This document shows positions 17,993 through 26,068 of a stretch of 64,000 bases of DNA, piece after piece. The number at the start of each line of letters is the position of its first letter. Within the stretch, counting starts at the first letter, position 1. The stretch lies in contig NZ_CP136422.1 of the NCBI RefSeq assembly GCF_034355335.1, positions 3,692,501 through 3,756,500 on the forward strand. Reading direction: 5' to 3'. This DNA is from Blautia coccoides (lineage in GTDB: Bacteria; Bacillota; Clostridia; Lachnospirales; Lachnospiraceae). The position numbers were made by a program, and so were the translations under genes. The notes under the pieces were generated by a model. It saw nothing but the letters and a program-made list of their open reading frames with translations, did not search any database and was not told where the DNA came from.

Positions 17993-18871
17993 CTATACCA
18001 GGTATTTTCCATCCAGTACATCTTTCAGATAAGCACCGTACTCATTCTTTTTCAAAATTTCATATGCTTCCAGAACCTTTTCACGGGAGATCCATTTGTT
18101 ATGGTAAGCGATCTCCTCCAGGCAGGCGATTTTTCTGTGCTGGTGGTCTTCCATAGTCTTTACAAAGTTAGTCGCCTCCACCAGTGACTCATGTGTCCCT
18201 GTATCCAGCCAGGTGAATCCCTGTCCCAGAAGTTCCACATTTAATGCATTCTGCTCCAGATAGATCCTGTTCAAGTCTGTGATCTCCAGCTCTCCCCTTG
18301 CAGAAGGCTTCAAATTCTTGGCATATTCTACCACTTTGTTGTCATAGAAATACAGACCTGTCACACAGTAATTGGATTTTGGCTGCGCCGGTTTTTCTTC
18401 AATGGAAACTGCCTTTCCGTCATTGTCAAATTCCACAATTCCGAACCGCTCCGGATCGTCCACATAATAGCCGAACACCGTAGCGCCTTCTGTGCGGGAA
18501 GCGGCAGCACACAGCCTCTTTTTCAGACCATGTCCGTAGAAAATGTTATCGCCCAGGATCATAGCAACCCCGTCATTTCCGATAAAGTCCTCACCGATGA
18601 CAAATGCCTGCGCCAGTCCGTCCGGACTTGGCTGTACTGCGTAAGACAGCTCAATACCGAACTGATGTCCATCGCCTAAAAGAGCCTCAAATCTGGGAGT
18701 ATCCTCCGGCGTAGATATGATCAGGATCTCACGGATCCCCGCTTCCATAAGTACGGACAGCGGATAATAGATCATGGGTTTGTCATATATAGGTAAAAGC
18801 TGTTTTGATGTCACCTTGGTCAGTGGATACAGTCTTGTTCCTGATCCGCCTGCTAAAATAATTCCCTTCAT
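17993..18871 (-). CDS. rfbA: Glucose-1-phosphate thymidylyltransferase
   Basis: Joins glucose-1-phosphate and dTTP to give dTDP-glucose, the first step of dTDP-sugar synthesis (292 residues). The nucleotidyltransferase signature [16 protein letters not shown] is at residues 3-18, followed by [27 protein letters not shown] and EIEEKP-type motifs. Last gene of the group rfbB, merR-like, rfbD, rfbA. Confidence 0.96.
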   Translation of the reverse strand: MKGIILAGGSGTRLYPLTKVTSKQLLPIYDKPMIYYPLSVLMEAGIREILIISTPEDTPRFEALLGDGHQFGIELSYAVQPSPDGLAQAFVIGEDFIGNDGVAMILGDNIFYGHGLKKRLCAAASRTEGATVFGYYVDDPERFGIVEFDNDGKAVSIEEKPAQPKSNYCVTGLYFYDNKVVEYAKNLKPSARGELEITDLNRIYLEQNALNVELLGQGFTWLDTGTHESLVEATNFVKTMEDHQHRKIACLEEIAYHNKWISREKVLEAYEILKKNEYGAYLKDVLDGKYLV

Positions 18872-19000
18872 ACTCTGTACCTCTGTTTCTTCCTGTATTT
18901 TAAATTTTCCGTTAAAAGATGCGTGAATACCGTTTTTTATTTCCAGTGTCAGTATTCCTCCTCTTTTGCTGCATATTTAACTGCGCCTTCACAGTTACAA

Positions 19001-19040
19001 GCAAAAATCCACACAGAACCGCCGTCTATAGGATTTTTGC
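19001..19040. repeat. Inverted repeat between rfbD and rfbA
   Basis: A perfect 10-base inverted repeat, GCAAAAATCC and GGATTTTTGC, with a 20-base centre, in the 235-base gap between rfbD and rfbA. The arms end in T-runs on both strands, so it may be a weak terminator or RNA hairpin. The rest of the gap shows no gene; no rfbC is present here. Confidence 0.5.
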
Positions 19041-19106
19041 CTGACTGCTGAAGGTTTTCTTACGGCCGGCGCAGTAAATGGGCAGACCAATAGTTACCTT
19101 ATATTA

Positions 19107-19973
19107 TTAATTATCATGAAGCAGCTTCTGCAGTTCTTCTGTCTGCAGGTAACGGGCCAGTGCATCCTGCCATGCGGGAAGGCGGTTAAAGCCATTGGCC
19201 TCCAGCTTATCTTTGCTCATCCGGCTGTTATGAGGCCTTTTTGCCTTTGCCGGAAATTCCTCAGAACTTACAGGATGTACCTTTACATTCATTCCTGCCT
19301 GACGGAATATTTCAGAGGCAAAATCAAACCAACTGCAGAGGCCTTCATTGGTTGCATGATAGAAGCCGTACTTTTCAGTTTCTATCATATCCACAAGAAG
19401 AACAGCTAAATCATAGGTATAAGTGGGAGATCCGATCTGGTCTTCCACCACATTGATATCCGTATGGTTCTTGCCCAGATTCAGCATAGTCTTAATAAAG
19501 TTCTTACCGTTCACGCCAAATACCCAGGCAATCCTCACAATAAAGAATTTTTCCACATTGTCTGTAACTGCCACTTCGCCCTCATATTTGGTCTGTCCAT
19601 ATACATTTAAAGGCTCTCTCTCATCATCCGGTTCCCAGGGTCTTGTTCCCTCGCCGTCAAACACATAGTCTGTGCTGATATACATCATTTTCAGTCCAAG
19701 TTCCCGGCAAACCTTCGCAATGTTCTCTGTGCCGTATGCATTCACTTTCCGGCAGACCTCTATGTTATCCTCGGCGGCATCGACCGCAGTATAAGCGGCA
19801 CAGTGGACAACAGCTTCCACATCTGCCTCCCCAATCACTTTTCTGCATGCCTGGGGATCTGTAATATCCATCTCCTCTACATCAACACCAACGCCCACGT
19901 GGCCTCTCTTAGCCAATTCATTCATTACGTCGTGTCCCAACTGTCCTTTTACACCTGTCACTAAAACTCTCAT
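19107..19973 (-). CDS. rfbD: dTDP-4-dehydrorhamnose reductase
   Basis: Last step of dTDP-L-rhamnose synthesis, NAD(P)H reduction of the 4-keto sugar (288 residues). The Rossmann motif GVKGQLGHDV is at 7-16. TDYVFDGEG and the YGQTKYEGE catalytic Tyr/Lys motif are also visible. The frame is open far upstream, but the start at 19973 (MRVLVTG) fits the family and a purine-rich RBS. An alternative ATG is at 19982. The next gene upstream is the MerR-methyltransferase. Confidence 0.95.
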   Translation of the reverse strand: MRVLVTGVKGQLGHDVMNELAKRGHVGVGVDVEEMDITDPQACRKVIGEADVEAVVHCAAYTAVDAAEDNIEVCRKVNAYGTENIAKVCRELGLKMMYISTDYVFDGEGTRPWEPDDEREPLNVYGQTKYEGEVAVTDNVEKFFIVRIAWVFGVNGKNFIKTMLNLGKNHTDINVVEDQIGSPTYTYDLAVLLVDMIETEKYGFYHATNEGLCSWFDFASEIFRQAGMNVKVHPVSSEEFPAKAKRPHNSRMSKDKLEANGFNRLPAWQDALARYLQTEELQKLLHDN

Positions 19974-20031
19974 AACCTTCATCCTTTCTCTTCCCGCAAT
20001 TGTCTGGTATCCTGGCAATTGCGGATAAAAT

Positions 20032-21213
20032 CTATTTCCTGCAAATAAAAATCCCCGCTTCCTTTGTGATGGAAATGCCTCCATCTCTCCGGATCTTTTC
20101 TTCCAAAAACTTTTTAAACTCTCTCTGCCTGGGATACAGAAGCTCACTCTGATTCCCATGACAGGATAAAATATAGTCGAGCAGCGGCTCCGGCTTGTCC
20201 ACCCGCAGACTGTCTTCATACATGCGTTTCTCCACTGAGGAGAAATACGGCTCCAACAGTTTCTGCCCGTTTTCCAGACCGAACAGCTTATACAGAGCCA
20301 CTTCCGACAGAGAAATCCTTGGGTCAAACTCCTGCACCAGCTCAGTAATCTCATGCATATGGCCTGTTCCGTATGTGCTGCAGTAAAACTCTCCGTCTCC
20401 GCTTAAAACACGGCTAATCTCTTCCAGCGCTTTTGCCATATTCTGCACATAGAATAGCACATGATTGGCTGCCACCCGCTGAAAGTGACCATCAGGAAAA
20501 GGCAGCTCCTGACAATCCAGGACTCTGAAATCAAAAAACTTTTTTCTTTCTCTGCCAATATTCACCGCCGCGTCATGTACCATTCCTCCCGACGCATCGG
20601 ATAAGCAGATATATTTCCCCTGGAGTATATTGTCGGGAACCTGTTTCCAAAGTTCTCCATTGCCGCATCCCACTTCTAAAAGATTCTGCACTCCGGTAAA
20701 ATCAATCTGTTCATACAGCCAGGGAAACCATCCTTTTGGGTTAGTAGAATACTGCTCATGGAGGGCGATACGGATATTCAGGTTGGCTCCGTTTTTATAC
20801 TGCTCCACCAGCGTTTTCTCCATATCTGTGAGATGGATCAGATTCAGGATTTCATTCCAGTCGATCTGATTTGTCTGCTGGACAATCTGCATGGTATTCT
20901 GGAGTGCATGCTCCATCTGGTTCATATTCTCCATTTTCTTCTGCACCAGATCGATCTGCATTTTCAAAGATTGCAGAATGTCGGAACTGGTGTCATGGAT
21001 GGTCATATTGGAGATTTCTTTTAAAGAAAATCCCAGATACTTCAGGGAGAGAATTTTCTGCAGTTTTAGAAAATCCTCATCAGAATACATACGGTATCCC
21101 GATTCATTGACAAAGCTGGGTTTTAAAAGCCCTTTATTATCATAATATCGGATCGTCCTGATCGTCACATGTGCCATACGGGCAAATTCTCCGGTGGTAT
21201 AATAATGCGCCAT
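20032..21213 (-). CDS. MerR-type regulator fused to a SAM methyltransferase
   Basis: Two-domain protein of 393 residues. Residues 1-70 are a MerR winged helix-turn-helix (YYTTGEFARMAHVTIRTIRYYD, then KGLLKPSFVNESGYRMYSDED). The dimerisation helix is about 75-120. From about 160 on there is a class I methyltransferase, with the SAM loop LLEVGCGNGELW near 177-188, an acidic DASGGM motif and the post-loop ALEEISRVLSGDGEF. The second domain may serve as a ligand sensor or an active methyltransferase. It lies between rfbB and rfbD and 65 bases after rfbB. A MerR-type promoter stands in front of rfbB, so the protein probably controls its own operon. Confidence 0.88.
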   Translation of the reverse strand: MAHYYTTGEFARMAHVTIRTIRYYDNKGLLKPSFVNESGYRMYSDEDFLKLQKILSLKYLGFSLKEISNMTIHDTSSDILQSLKMQIDLVQKKMENMNQMEHALQNTMQIVQQTNQIDWNEILNLIHLTDMEKTLVEQYKNGANLNIRIALHEQYSTNPKGWFPWLYEQIDFTGVQNLLEVGCGNGELWKQVPDNILQGKYICLSDASGGMVHDAAVNIGRERKKFFDFRVLDCQELPFPDGHFQRVAANHVLFYVQNMAKALEEISRVLSGDGEFYCSTYGTGHMHEITELVQEFDPRISLSEVALYKLFGLENGQKLLEPYFSSVEKRMYEDSLRVDKPEPLLDYILSCHGNQSELLYPRQREFKKFLEEKIRRDGGISITKEAGIFICRK

Positions 21214-21278
21214 AGAATCCCTCCATTCTGCCTCTGCTTACAGACTGCGGTCCGCTCGGTGACCACAGATATCCCTTC

Positions 21279-22304
21279 TTATGCCAGACGTTCTCCGTAC
21301 ATACTGTCAAAATAATTGGAATACTCGCCGCTTAATATGTGTTTCCACCAGTCTTCATTATCCAGATACCACTGGATGGTCTGGGCGATTCCTGTATCGA
21401 AATTATACTGCGGTTTCCATCCAAGCTCTGTTTCCAGTTTAGTGGGATCAATGGCATATCTCATGTCATGTCCCGGACGGTCTTTTACATATTTGATCAG
21501 ACTTTCCGGTTTGTTCAGGGCTTTGAGGATGGTCTGTACCACCTGAAGATTGGTCCGCTCATTGTGGCCGCCCACATTATAAACCTCACCGACTCTGCCC
21601 TTATGGATGATCAGGTCAATGGCCTCACAGTGATCTGATACATGCAGCCAGTCTCTCACATTTTCACCGTTTCCGTATACCGGCAGCTCTTCATCTGCCA
21701 GCGCACGGCTGATCATCAGCGGAATCAGTTTTTCCGGAAAATGATATGGTCCATAGTTGTTGGAGCATCTGGATATGGTCACCGGCAAACCAAAAGTTCT
21801 GTAATAGGCAAGTACAAAGAGGTCCGCGCTGGCCTTTGAGGATGAATACGGGCTTGAAGTGTGTATAGGTGTCTCCTCTGTAAAGAACAGATCCGGTCTG
21901 TCAAGAGGCAGATCTCCATAAACCTCATCTGTGGAAACCTGATGGTAACGCTTTACACCATATTTTTTGGAAGCATCCAGAAGCACTCTCGTTCCCATAA
22001 CGTTTGTCTGAACGAAAATTCCCGGGTCTTCTATAGAACGGTCCACATGGCTCTCCGCCGCAAAGTTCACTACAATGTCAAATTTCTCTTTCTCAAAAAG
22101 ATCCATAATAAACGGTTCATCCGCAATATCACCTTTGACAAATTTATAATTTGGTTTATCTTCTACTGGTTTCAAAGTCTCCAGATTGCCGGCATAGGTG
22201 AGCAGATCCAAATTCACAATCTCATAATCCGGGTATTTATTCACCATATGATGTACAAAGTTTCCTCCGATAAAACCGGCACCGCCTGTTACTAATACTT
22301 TCAT
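21279..22304 (-). CDS. rfbB: dTDP-glucose 4,6-dehydratase
   Basis: NAD-dependent removal of water from dTDP-glucose to give the 4-keto-6-deoxy sugar (341 residues). N-terminal GGAGFIGGNFV at 7-17; the STDEVYGDL motif near 124 and YSSSKASADL near 158 hold the catalytic Thr/Asp/Glu and Tyr/Lys. RBS is AAAGGAG. First gene of the rfb operon, directly behind the MerR-type promoter. Confidence 0.97.
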   Translation of the reverse strand: MKVLVTGGAGFIGGNFVHHMVNKYPDYEIVNLDLLTYAGNLETLKPVEDKPNYKFVKGDIADEPFIMDLFEKEKFDIVVNFAAESHVDRSIEDPGIFVQTNVMGTRVLLDASKKYGVKRYHQVSTDEVYGDLPLDRPDLFFTEETPIHTSSPYSSSKASADLFVLAYYRTFGLPVTISRCSNNYGPYHFPEKLIPLMISRALADEELPVYGNGENVRDWLHVSDHCEAIDLIIHKGRVGEVYNVGGHNERTNLQVVQTILKALNKPESLIKYVKDRPGHDMRYAIDPTKLETELGWKPQYNFDTGIAQTIQWYLDNEDWWKHILSGEYSNYFDSMYGERLA

Positions 22305-22339
22305 ATAGTATTCTCCTTTACTTTTTCTCTGATAAGGTT

Positions 22340-22370
22340 ACTATAAAGGGTGACGTAAGGTCACTGTCAA
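22340..22370 (-). promoter_or_regulatory. MerR-type promoter/operator of the rfbB operon
   Basis: On the minus strand: TTGACA (22370-22365), an unusually long 19-base spacer and TATAGT (22345-22340). The dyad GTGAC-CTTAC-GTCAC (22350-22364) sits within the spacer. A 19-base spacer holding a dyad is the hallmark of promoters activated by MerR regulators, which untwist the DNA. The likely regulator is the second gene of the operon. The ISL3 element starts 30 bases upstream of the -35 box. Confidence 0.75.
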
Positions 22371-22399
22371 GGATTTTTTTACATTTTGTTAAAAACAAA

Positions 22400-23836
22400 G
22401 GTTCTATAATGAATGTTGGGGTATGTGAATAACGTATTTTCAACATTCATTTTTTGTTATAAAATAAAAGAAGCCTCCCCAAAATGCCGGTCATCCAAAA
22501 CTAACATTTTAAAGGAGGTTTCAAAAATGCACTCTAATTGTACCAAAAATCTCTTAGATTTAGAAGGGGTTATAATAAAAAAAGTTGTGCATGCGGATCA
22601 TTATGTAAAGATTTTTATTCAAACAGATCCTTCCTTACAGACTTGTCCTGAGTGCGGCAACCAAACCAAACGCATTCATGATTATCGGTATCAAAAGATT
22701 AAGGATCTACCGTTCCAAATGAAACATACATATTTAATACTTAAGAAAAGGCGATATGTCTGTAAATGCGGTAAACGATTTATGGAGAAATATCATTTTC
22801 TACCTTCCTATCAACGGCAGACTTTACGTTTATCCTACAAGATAATTGACCTACTTAGAAATCTTGTGAGTATAAAGTCCGTTGCAGATACAACAAATGT
22901 TTCAGTTAACACCGTTACCCGACTTTTGGACACCATTAATTATTCTACACCCTCTCTTCCAGAGTGTATATCAATTGATGAATTTAAGGGTAATACAGAC
23001 GCCGGAAAGTACCAATGTATTCTTTTAGATGCCAAGAAACACCGTATTCTTGATATCCTACCGGACAGAACGCAGAGCCATTTGATTTCCTATTTCAGAG
23101 AAACAAACCGAGCTGAGCGCCACCGTGTGAAGTTCTTTGTCTGTGATATGTGGCAGCCCTACGTAGACTTAGCAAGAGCTTACTTCCCTAATGCCACAAT
23201 CATTATAGACAAATATCATTTCATCCGGTATGTAACTTGGGCAATTGAAAATGTGAGGAAAAGGCTCCAGAAAACAATGCCTGTAAACCTCAGAAGATAC
23301 TATAAACGCAGCCGAAAGTTAATTCTTACTCGATATGCTAAGCTTAAGGATGAAAACAAGAAAGCGTGCGATCTTATGCTACTTTATAACGATGACTTGA
23401 GATTGGCTCATACTCTTAAGGAATGGTTTTATGAGATATGCCAGAGCGAGAAGTACTCCTATCAGCGAACAGCTTTCTGGGAGTGGGTTAAGTCTGCAGA
23501 GAAATCAGGAATACCCGAGTTTGAGAACTGTGCAAAAACTTATAGAAACTGGTCAGAAGGTATTTTAAATGCTTTTAAATACAAATATACAAATGGTCCT
23601 ACTGAAGGTTACAATAATAAAATCAAGGTGCTAAAAAGACTATCTTTCGGAATACGTAACTTTAATAGATTCCGTACAAGAATTATACACTGCTCTATCT
23701 AAAAAACGGACGACTGGCAAGAGGCTTATTTGGCATGCCCAAAAACATGAATTATAGACCCAAACATTAAAATGGCCCTAAATGTAGTAAAGGAGCGGGA
23801 TTCAAAGAATCCCACCCCAACTATTGACATAGAGCC
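22400..23836 (+). mobile_element. Complete ISL3-family insertion sequence
   Basis: Element of 1437 bases with one intact transposase gene. Imperfect terminal inverted repeats begin GGTTCTAT (left) and GGCTCTAT (right, minus strand) and share GTTGGGGT about 17 bases in. It is flanked by a perfect 8-base target duplication AAAACAAA at 22392-22399 and 23837-23844, the size made by ISL3 elements. The intact frame and perfect duplication point to a recent insertion. Confidence 0.93.
22527..23702 (+). CDS. ISL3 family transposase
   Basis: DDE transposase of 391 residues. The N-terminal zinc-finger-like part is CPECGNQTKRIHDY, then YVCKCGKRF. The catalytic region has SIDEFKG, VCDMWQPYVDLA...IIIDKYHFIRY and GPTEGYNNKIKVLKRLSFG. 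The start at 22527 follows AAAGGAGG; an earlier in-frame ATG at 22413 lies too close to the left end. Probably active, since frame and ends are intact. Confidence 0.93.
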   Translation: MHSNCTKNLLDLEGVIIKKVVHADHYVKIFIQTDPSLQTCPECGNQTKRIHDYRYQKIKDLPFQMKHTYLILKKRRYVCKCGKRFMEKYHFLPSYQRQTLRLSYKIIDLLRNLVSIKSVADTTNVSVNTVTRLLDTINYSTPSLPECISIDEFKGNTDAGKYQCILLDAKKHRILDILPDRTQSHLISYFRETNRAERHRVKFFVCDMWQPYVDLARAYFPNATIIIDKYHFIRYVTWAIENVRKRLQKTMPVNLRRYYKRSRKLILTRYAKLKDENKKACDLMLLYNDDLRLAHTLKEWFYEICQSEKYSYQRTAFWEWVKSAEKSGIPEFENCAKTYRNWSEGILNAFKYKYTNGPTEGYNNKIKVLKRLSFGIRNFNRFRTRIIHCSI

Positions 23837-23840
23837 AAAA

Positions 23841-23874
23841 CAAAAAAAGAACCCAAGCTTTCGCCCGGGTTCTT
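23841..23874 (-). terminator. Terminator of the SPKTG surface protein gene
   Basis: An 8-bp stem AAGAACCC with GGGTTCTT is followed on the minus strand by TTTTTTTGTTTT. The ISL3 target duplication AAAACAAA overlaps the T-tract, so the element entered right at the end of this terminator. Confidence 0.85.
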
Positions 23875-23886
23875 AAGCATTATAAA

Positions 23887-24477
23887 TTATGCTTCTCTTC
23901 TTTTTTTGTATGTAACAGCCATTCCAGCTACTGCAATAACAGCTACGATACCTGTCCACATCATAACGTTTGTTTCACCTGTTTTAGGAGATGTGGATGC
24001 TTTTGCTGCTGCATCTTTGTCAACAACAAATGCTACAGGAGACAGAGATGTGAAGGTAGCAGTAATTGTACCAGCACCAGCTTTCGCTTCTACTTTCTCC
24101 CAAGCGCTTCCGTTGTAGTGCAGAACTGCAACAGAAGAACCTTCTACAACACCAGGAACTTCAAATGTGATGGTTACAGGGAAAGTTGTTCCGTCCGGAA
24201 CAGAAATTTCTTTAACATCTACAACCTGCATACCTTCTTTGAAGTCTGCGCCGAGAACCTCTTTCAGAGTTTCCTCTTTCTTAATGTTCTCAACTGCTGC
24301 TTTGTGCTCTTCAGAGATCGCTTTGAATTCAACAGTAACAGCGTTACCGTTAGCATCTGTAGCGGCCTGAGCTTTGGTTACAACACCTGTAACCTGTACA
24401 CTTGGCTGTGCGAATACTGCAACGGCTGAACTAACAGTCATAACAGCTGCGCACACTAAAGCAATGAGTTTCTTCAT
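23887..24477 (-). CDS. Sortase-anchored surface protein (SPKTG motif)
   Basis: Exported cell-surface protein of 196 residues. Signal peptide about 1-23 (cut near VFAQ). The mature part is beta-rich, with no family I recognise. A C-terminal sorting signal SPKTGE near residue 163, a hydrophobic segment and the basic tail YKKRREA complete it. The SPKTG variant of LPXTG is the type used by class B sortases of clostridia; a class B sortase gene lies 1.6 kb away. Strong promoter, RBS and terminator suggest abundant expression from its own transcript. Function of the exposed part is unknown. Confidence 0.82.
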   Translation of the reverse strand: MKKLIALVCAAVMTVSSAVAVFAQPSVQVTGVVTKAQAATDANGNAVTVEFKAISEEHKAAVENIKKEETLKEVLGADFKEGMQVVDVKEISVPDGTTFPVTITFEVPGVVEGSSVAVLHYNGSAWEKVEAKAGAGTITATFTSLSPVAFVVDKDAAAKASTSPKTGETNVMMWTGIVAVIAVAGMAVTYKKRREA

Positions 24478-24533
24478 GATAAAATCCTCCTTTTGTTTCT
24501 TCTTGCTTTATTACATTTAACAAGCTTGAAGTT

Positions 24534-24562
24534 ATTATAACACTACTTTCGTAATTTGTAAA
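24534..24562 (-). promoter_or_regulatory. Promoter of the SPKTG surface protein gene
   Basis: On the minus strand: TTTACA (24562-24557), a 17-base spacer and TATAAT (24539-24534). The -35 box lies inside the coding remnant of the LCP pseudogene. Confidence 0.7.
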
Positions 24563-24668
24563 ACATTTCTATCAATAATTTTTGTAATTTTTCACCATTT
24601 GCATCAAATTCTTCCTGCTCTTCCCCCACAACCGCCTCCAAGGGGATATATTGTGTTCCAGCAGTTCC
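24543..24668 (-). pseudogene. 3' remnant of a second LCP (LytR-CpsA-Psr) gene
   Basis: The minus strand here encodes about 41 residues ending EKLQKLLIEMFYKLRK and a stop. They match the last residues of the intact LCP protein encoded at 25058 (EKLQKILIEMFYKLRK), and the upstream GTEYVPGEAV of that protein matches GTQYIPLEAV here. Nothing similar continues upstream, so the rest of the copy is lost. From 24669 to 24981 I see no gene. Confidence 0.8.
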
Positions 24669-24981
24669 GCACTACCATATGTGCATGTTCAGGATAAATT
24701 TTCCTATTTTTCACCCTATTTATAATGGACTATAGCAAACAAGCTGTCTGAATAAAATCAAAAACAGACTCATATAAACACCTTTATCATAACACCGGTT
24801 TATTCAAGACTGACCTCTCCTGTTTTCCGAAAAGCCGTCTGTGACAACTGTAGAATATTTTGAATAAGAGGGATGTTCTTATTTCTTCAAAATATGTTTT
24901 CAGTATGTCTGTCCGCTGATAAACGTGAAGATTTGCGCACTTAGTCAAGGATAGCTTACTTTTAACGACAAGGACAAAAAT

Positions 24982-25020
24982 AAACCCGCAATCCCTTTTT
25001 ATTACCGGGATCACGGGTTT
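24982..25020 (-). terminator. Terminator of the Cps-regulatory/sortase/LCP operon
   Basis: AAACCCG(TG)ATCCC pairs with GGGAT(TG)CGGGTTT across an 11-base loop. On the minus strand the stem is followed by ATTTTTG. It lies 38 bases after the LCP stop codon. Confidence 0.8.
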
Positions 25021-25057
25021 GTACACTTGTTCTTCCTGCGAAAATCAGGTTACAACA

Positions 25058-26068
25058 CTACTTTCGCAGTTTATAAAACATTTCTATCAATATTTTTTGC
25101 AATTTTTCATCATCCACATGAAATTCCTCATGCTCTTCCCCTGCCACAGCTTCCCCGGGAACATACTCTGTCCCGCTGTCATCAAGCTGATAACGCGCTA
25201 AATTATTGATCTGATCTGCGCTCAAATCGGTCACAAGATAGGGCTTGATCACAGGATAAAACGCCTCATAATAATCACCGGCCGCACCGACTTTATTCCG
25301 AAGAGCTGATATTAAAGCCGGAATATATTGTACCTGTCTCTGCATACGGCCATTATTACTGCCCTGCTGGTCAATATCCCTGTAGCGTACATACTTTTCT
25401 GCCTGTGCTCCGGTCAATTTCACGGTCTCGCCTTTTACGAATGCAGGATCAATAACCGTATAATCCTCCGGTATGGTGATTTCGACTCCACCGACAGCAT
25501 CGTTCATGGTACTTATGGCATCAATATTCAAAGATACATATCCGTCAATAGGAAGATCAAAAAGCAGTTCTGAAACAGTCTTTTTCATAGCCCAGCAGCT
25601 GCTCTGCTCCGCATTTCCGTAGGCATACTGGGTGGCAAGCTGTGCATTGACGGAGGTATAATAATTACCGTTTGCATCATATATATCAATATCTGTCATA
25701 GAATCCCTGGAAACCTGCAAAATACGCGCTGTCTGTGATTCCTTATCAAGAGATATGATCATAATACAGTCTGCCTGACCTGCCACTCCCGGAGTATCCT
25801 TTAAAGTGACTGTCTCTTTTTTATCCACACCCATGAACAAAATATTGGTAAGTTTTTTATTATACACATATTTTTGACCATCGTAAGTAATGGTATCGTC
25901 ACCGGCCTGAGAAACCGACGCCGCTGTACTTTTCTTCATATTCTCGGTAACTGCCTTGGCCCTGCTGTTATTCTTTACAACATATAAGGCAACCGCCGCG
26001 ATCAAAAGCAAAAGGATAACAACCGCCAGAATCACAACCAGTCTCTTTTTTTCTTTACTTTTCATCAA
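25058..26068 (-). CDS. LCP family protein (LytR-CpsA-Psr) cell-wall polymer ligase
   Basis: Membrane-anchored enzyme that transfers a lipid-linked glycopolymer, here probably the capsule, onto peptidoglycan (336 residues). Short cytoplasmic basic start, one membrane helix at about 10-30, then the LCP domain: ILFMGVDKKE near 75, ADCIMIISLD near 98 and RILQVSRDSM near 113, with the conserved Asp and Arg residues for pyrophosphate binding. It overlaps the sortase gene by 14 bases and ends the operon. The C-terminal end exists in a second, broken copy at 24543-24668. Confidence 0.93.
   Translation of the reverse strand: MMKSKEKKRLVVILAVVILLLLIAAVALYVVKNNSRAKAVTENMKKSTAASVSQAGDDTITYDGQKYVYNKKLTNILFMGVDKKETVTLKDTPGVAGQADCIMIISLDKESQTARILQVSRDSMTDIDIYDANGNYYTSVNAQLATQYAYGNAEQSSCWAMKKTVSELLFDLPIDGYVSLNIDAISTMNDAVGGVEITIPEDYTVIDPAFVKGETVKLTGAQAEKYVRYRDIDQQGSNNGRMQRQVQYIPALISALRNKVGAAGDYYEAFYPVIKPYLVTDLSADQINNLARYQLDDSGTEYVPGEAVAGEEHEEFHVDDEKLQKILIEMFYKLRK

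Noticed and set aside
24787-25026. 79-codon frame between the LCP fossil and the LCP gene
   Set aside because: Overlaps the operon terminator, has no good RBS and no family likeness.
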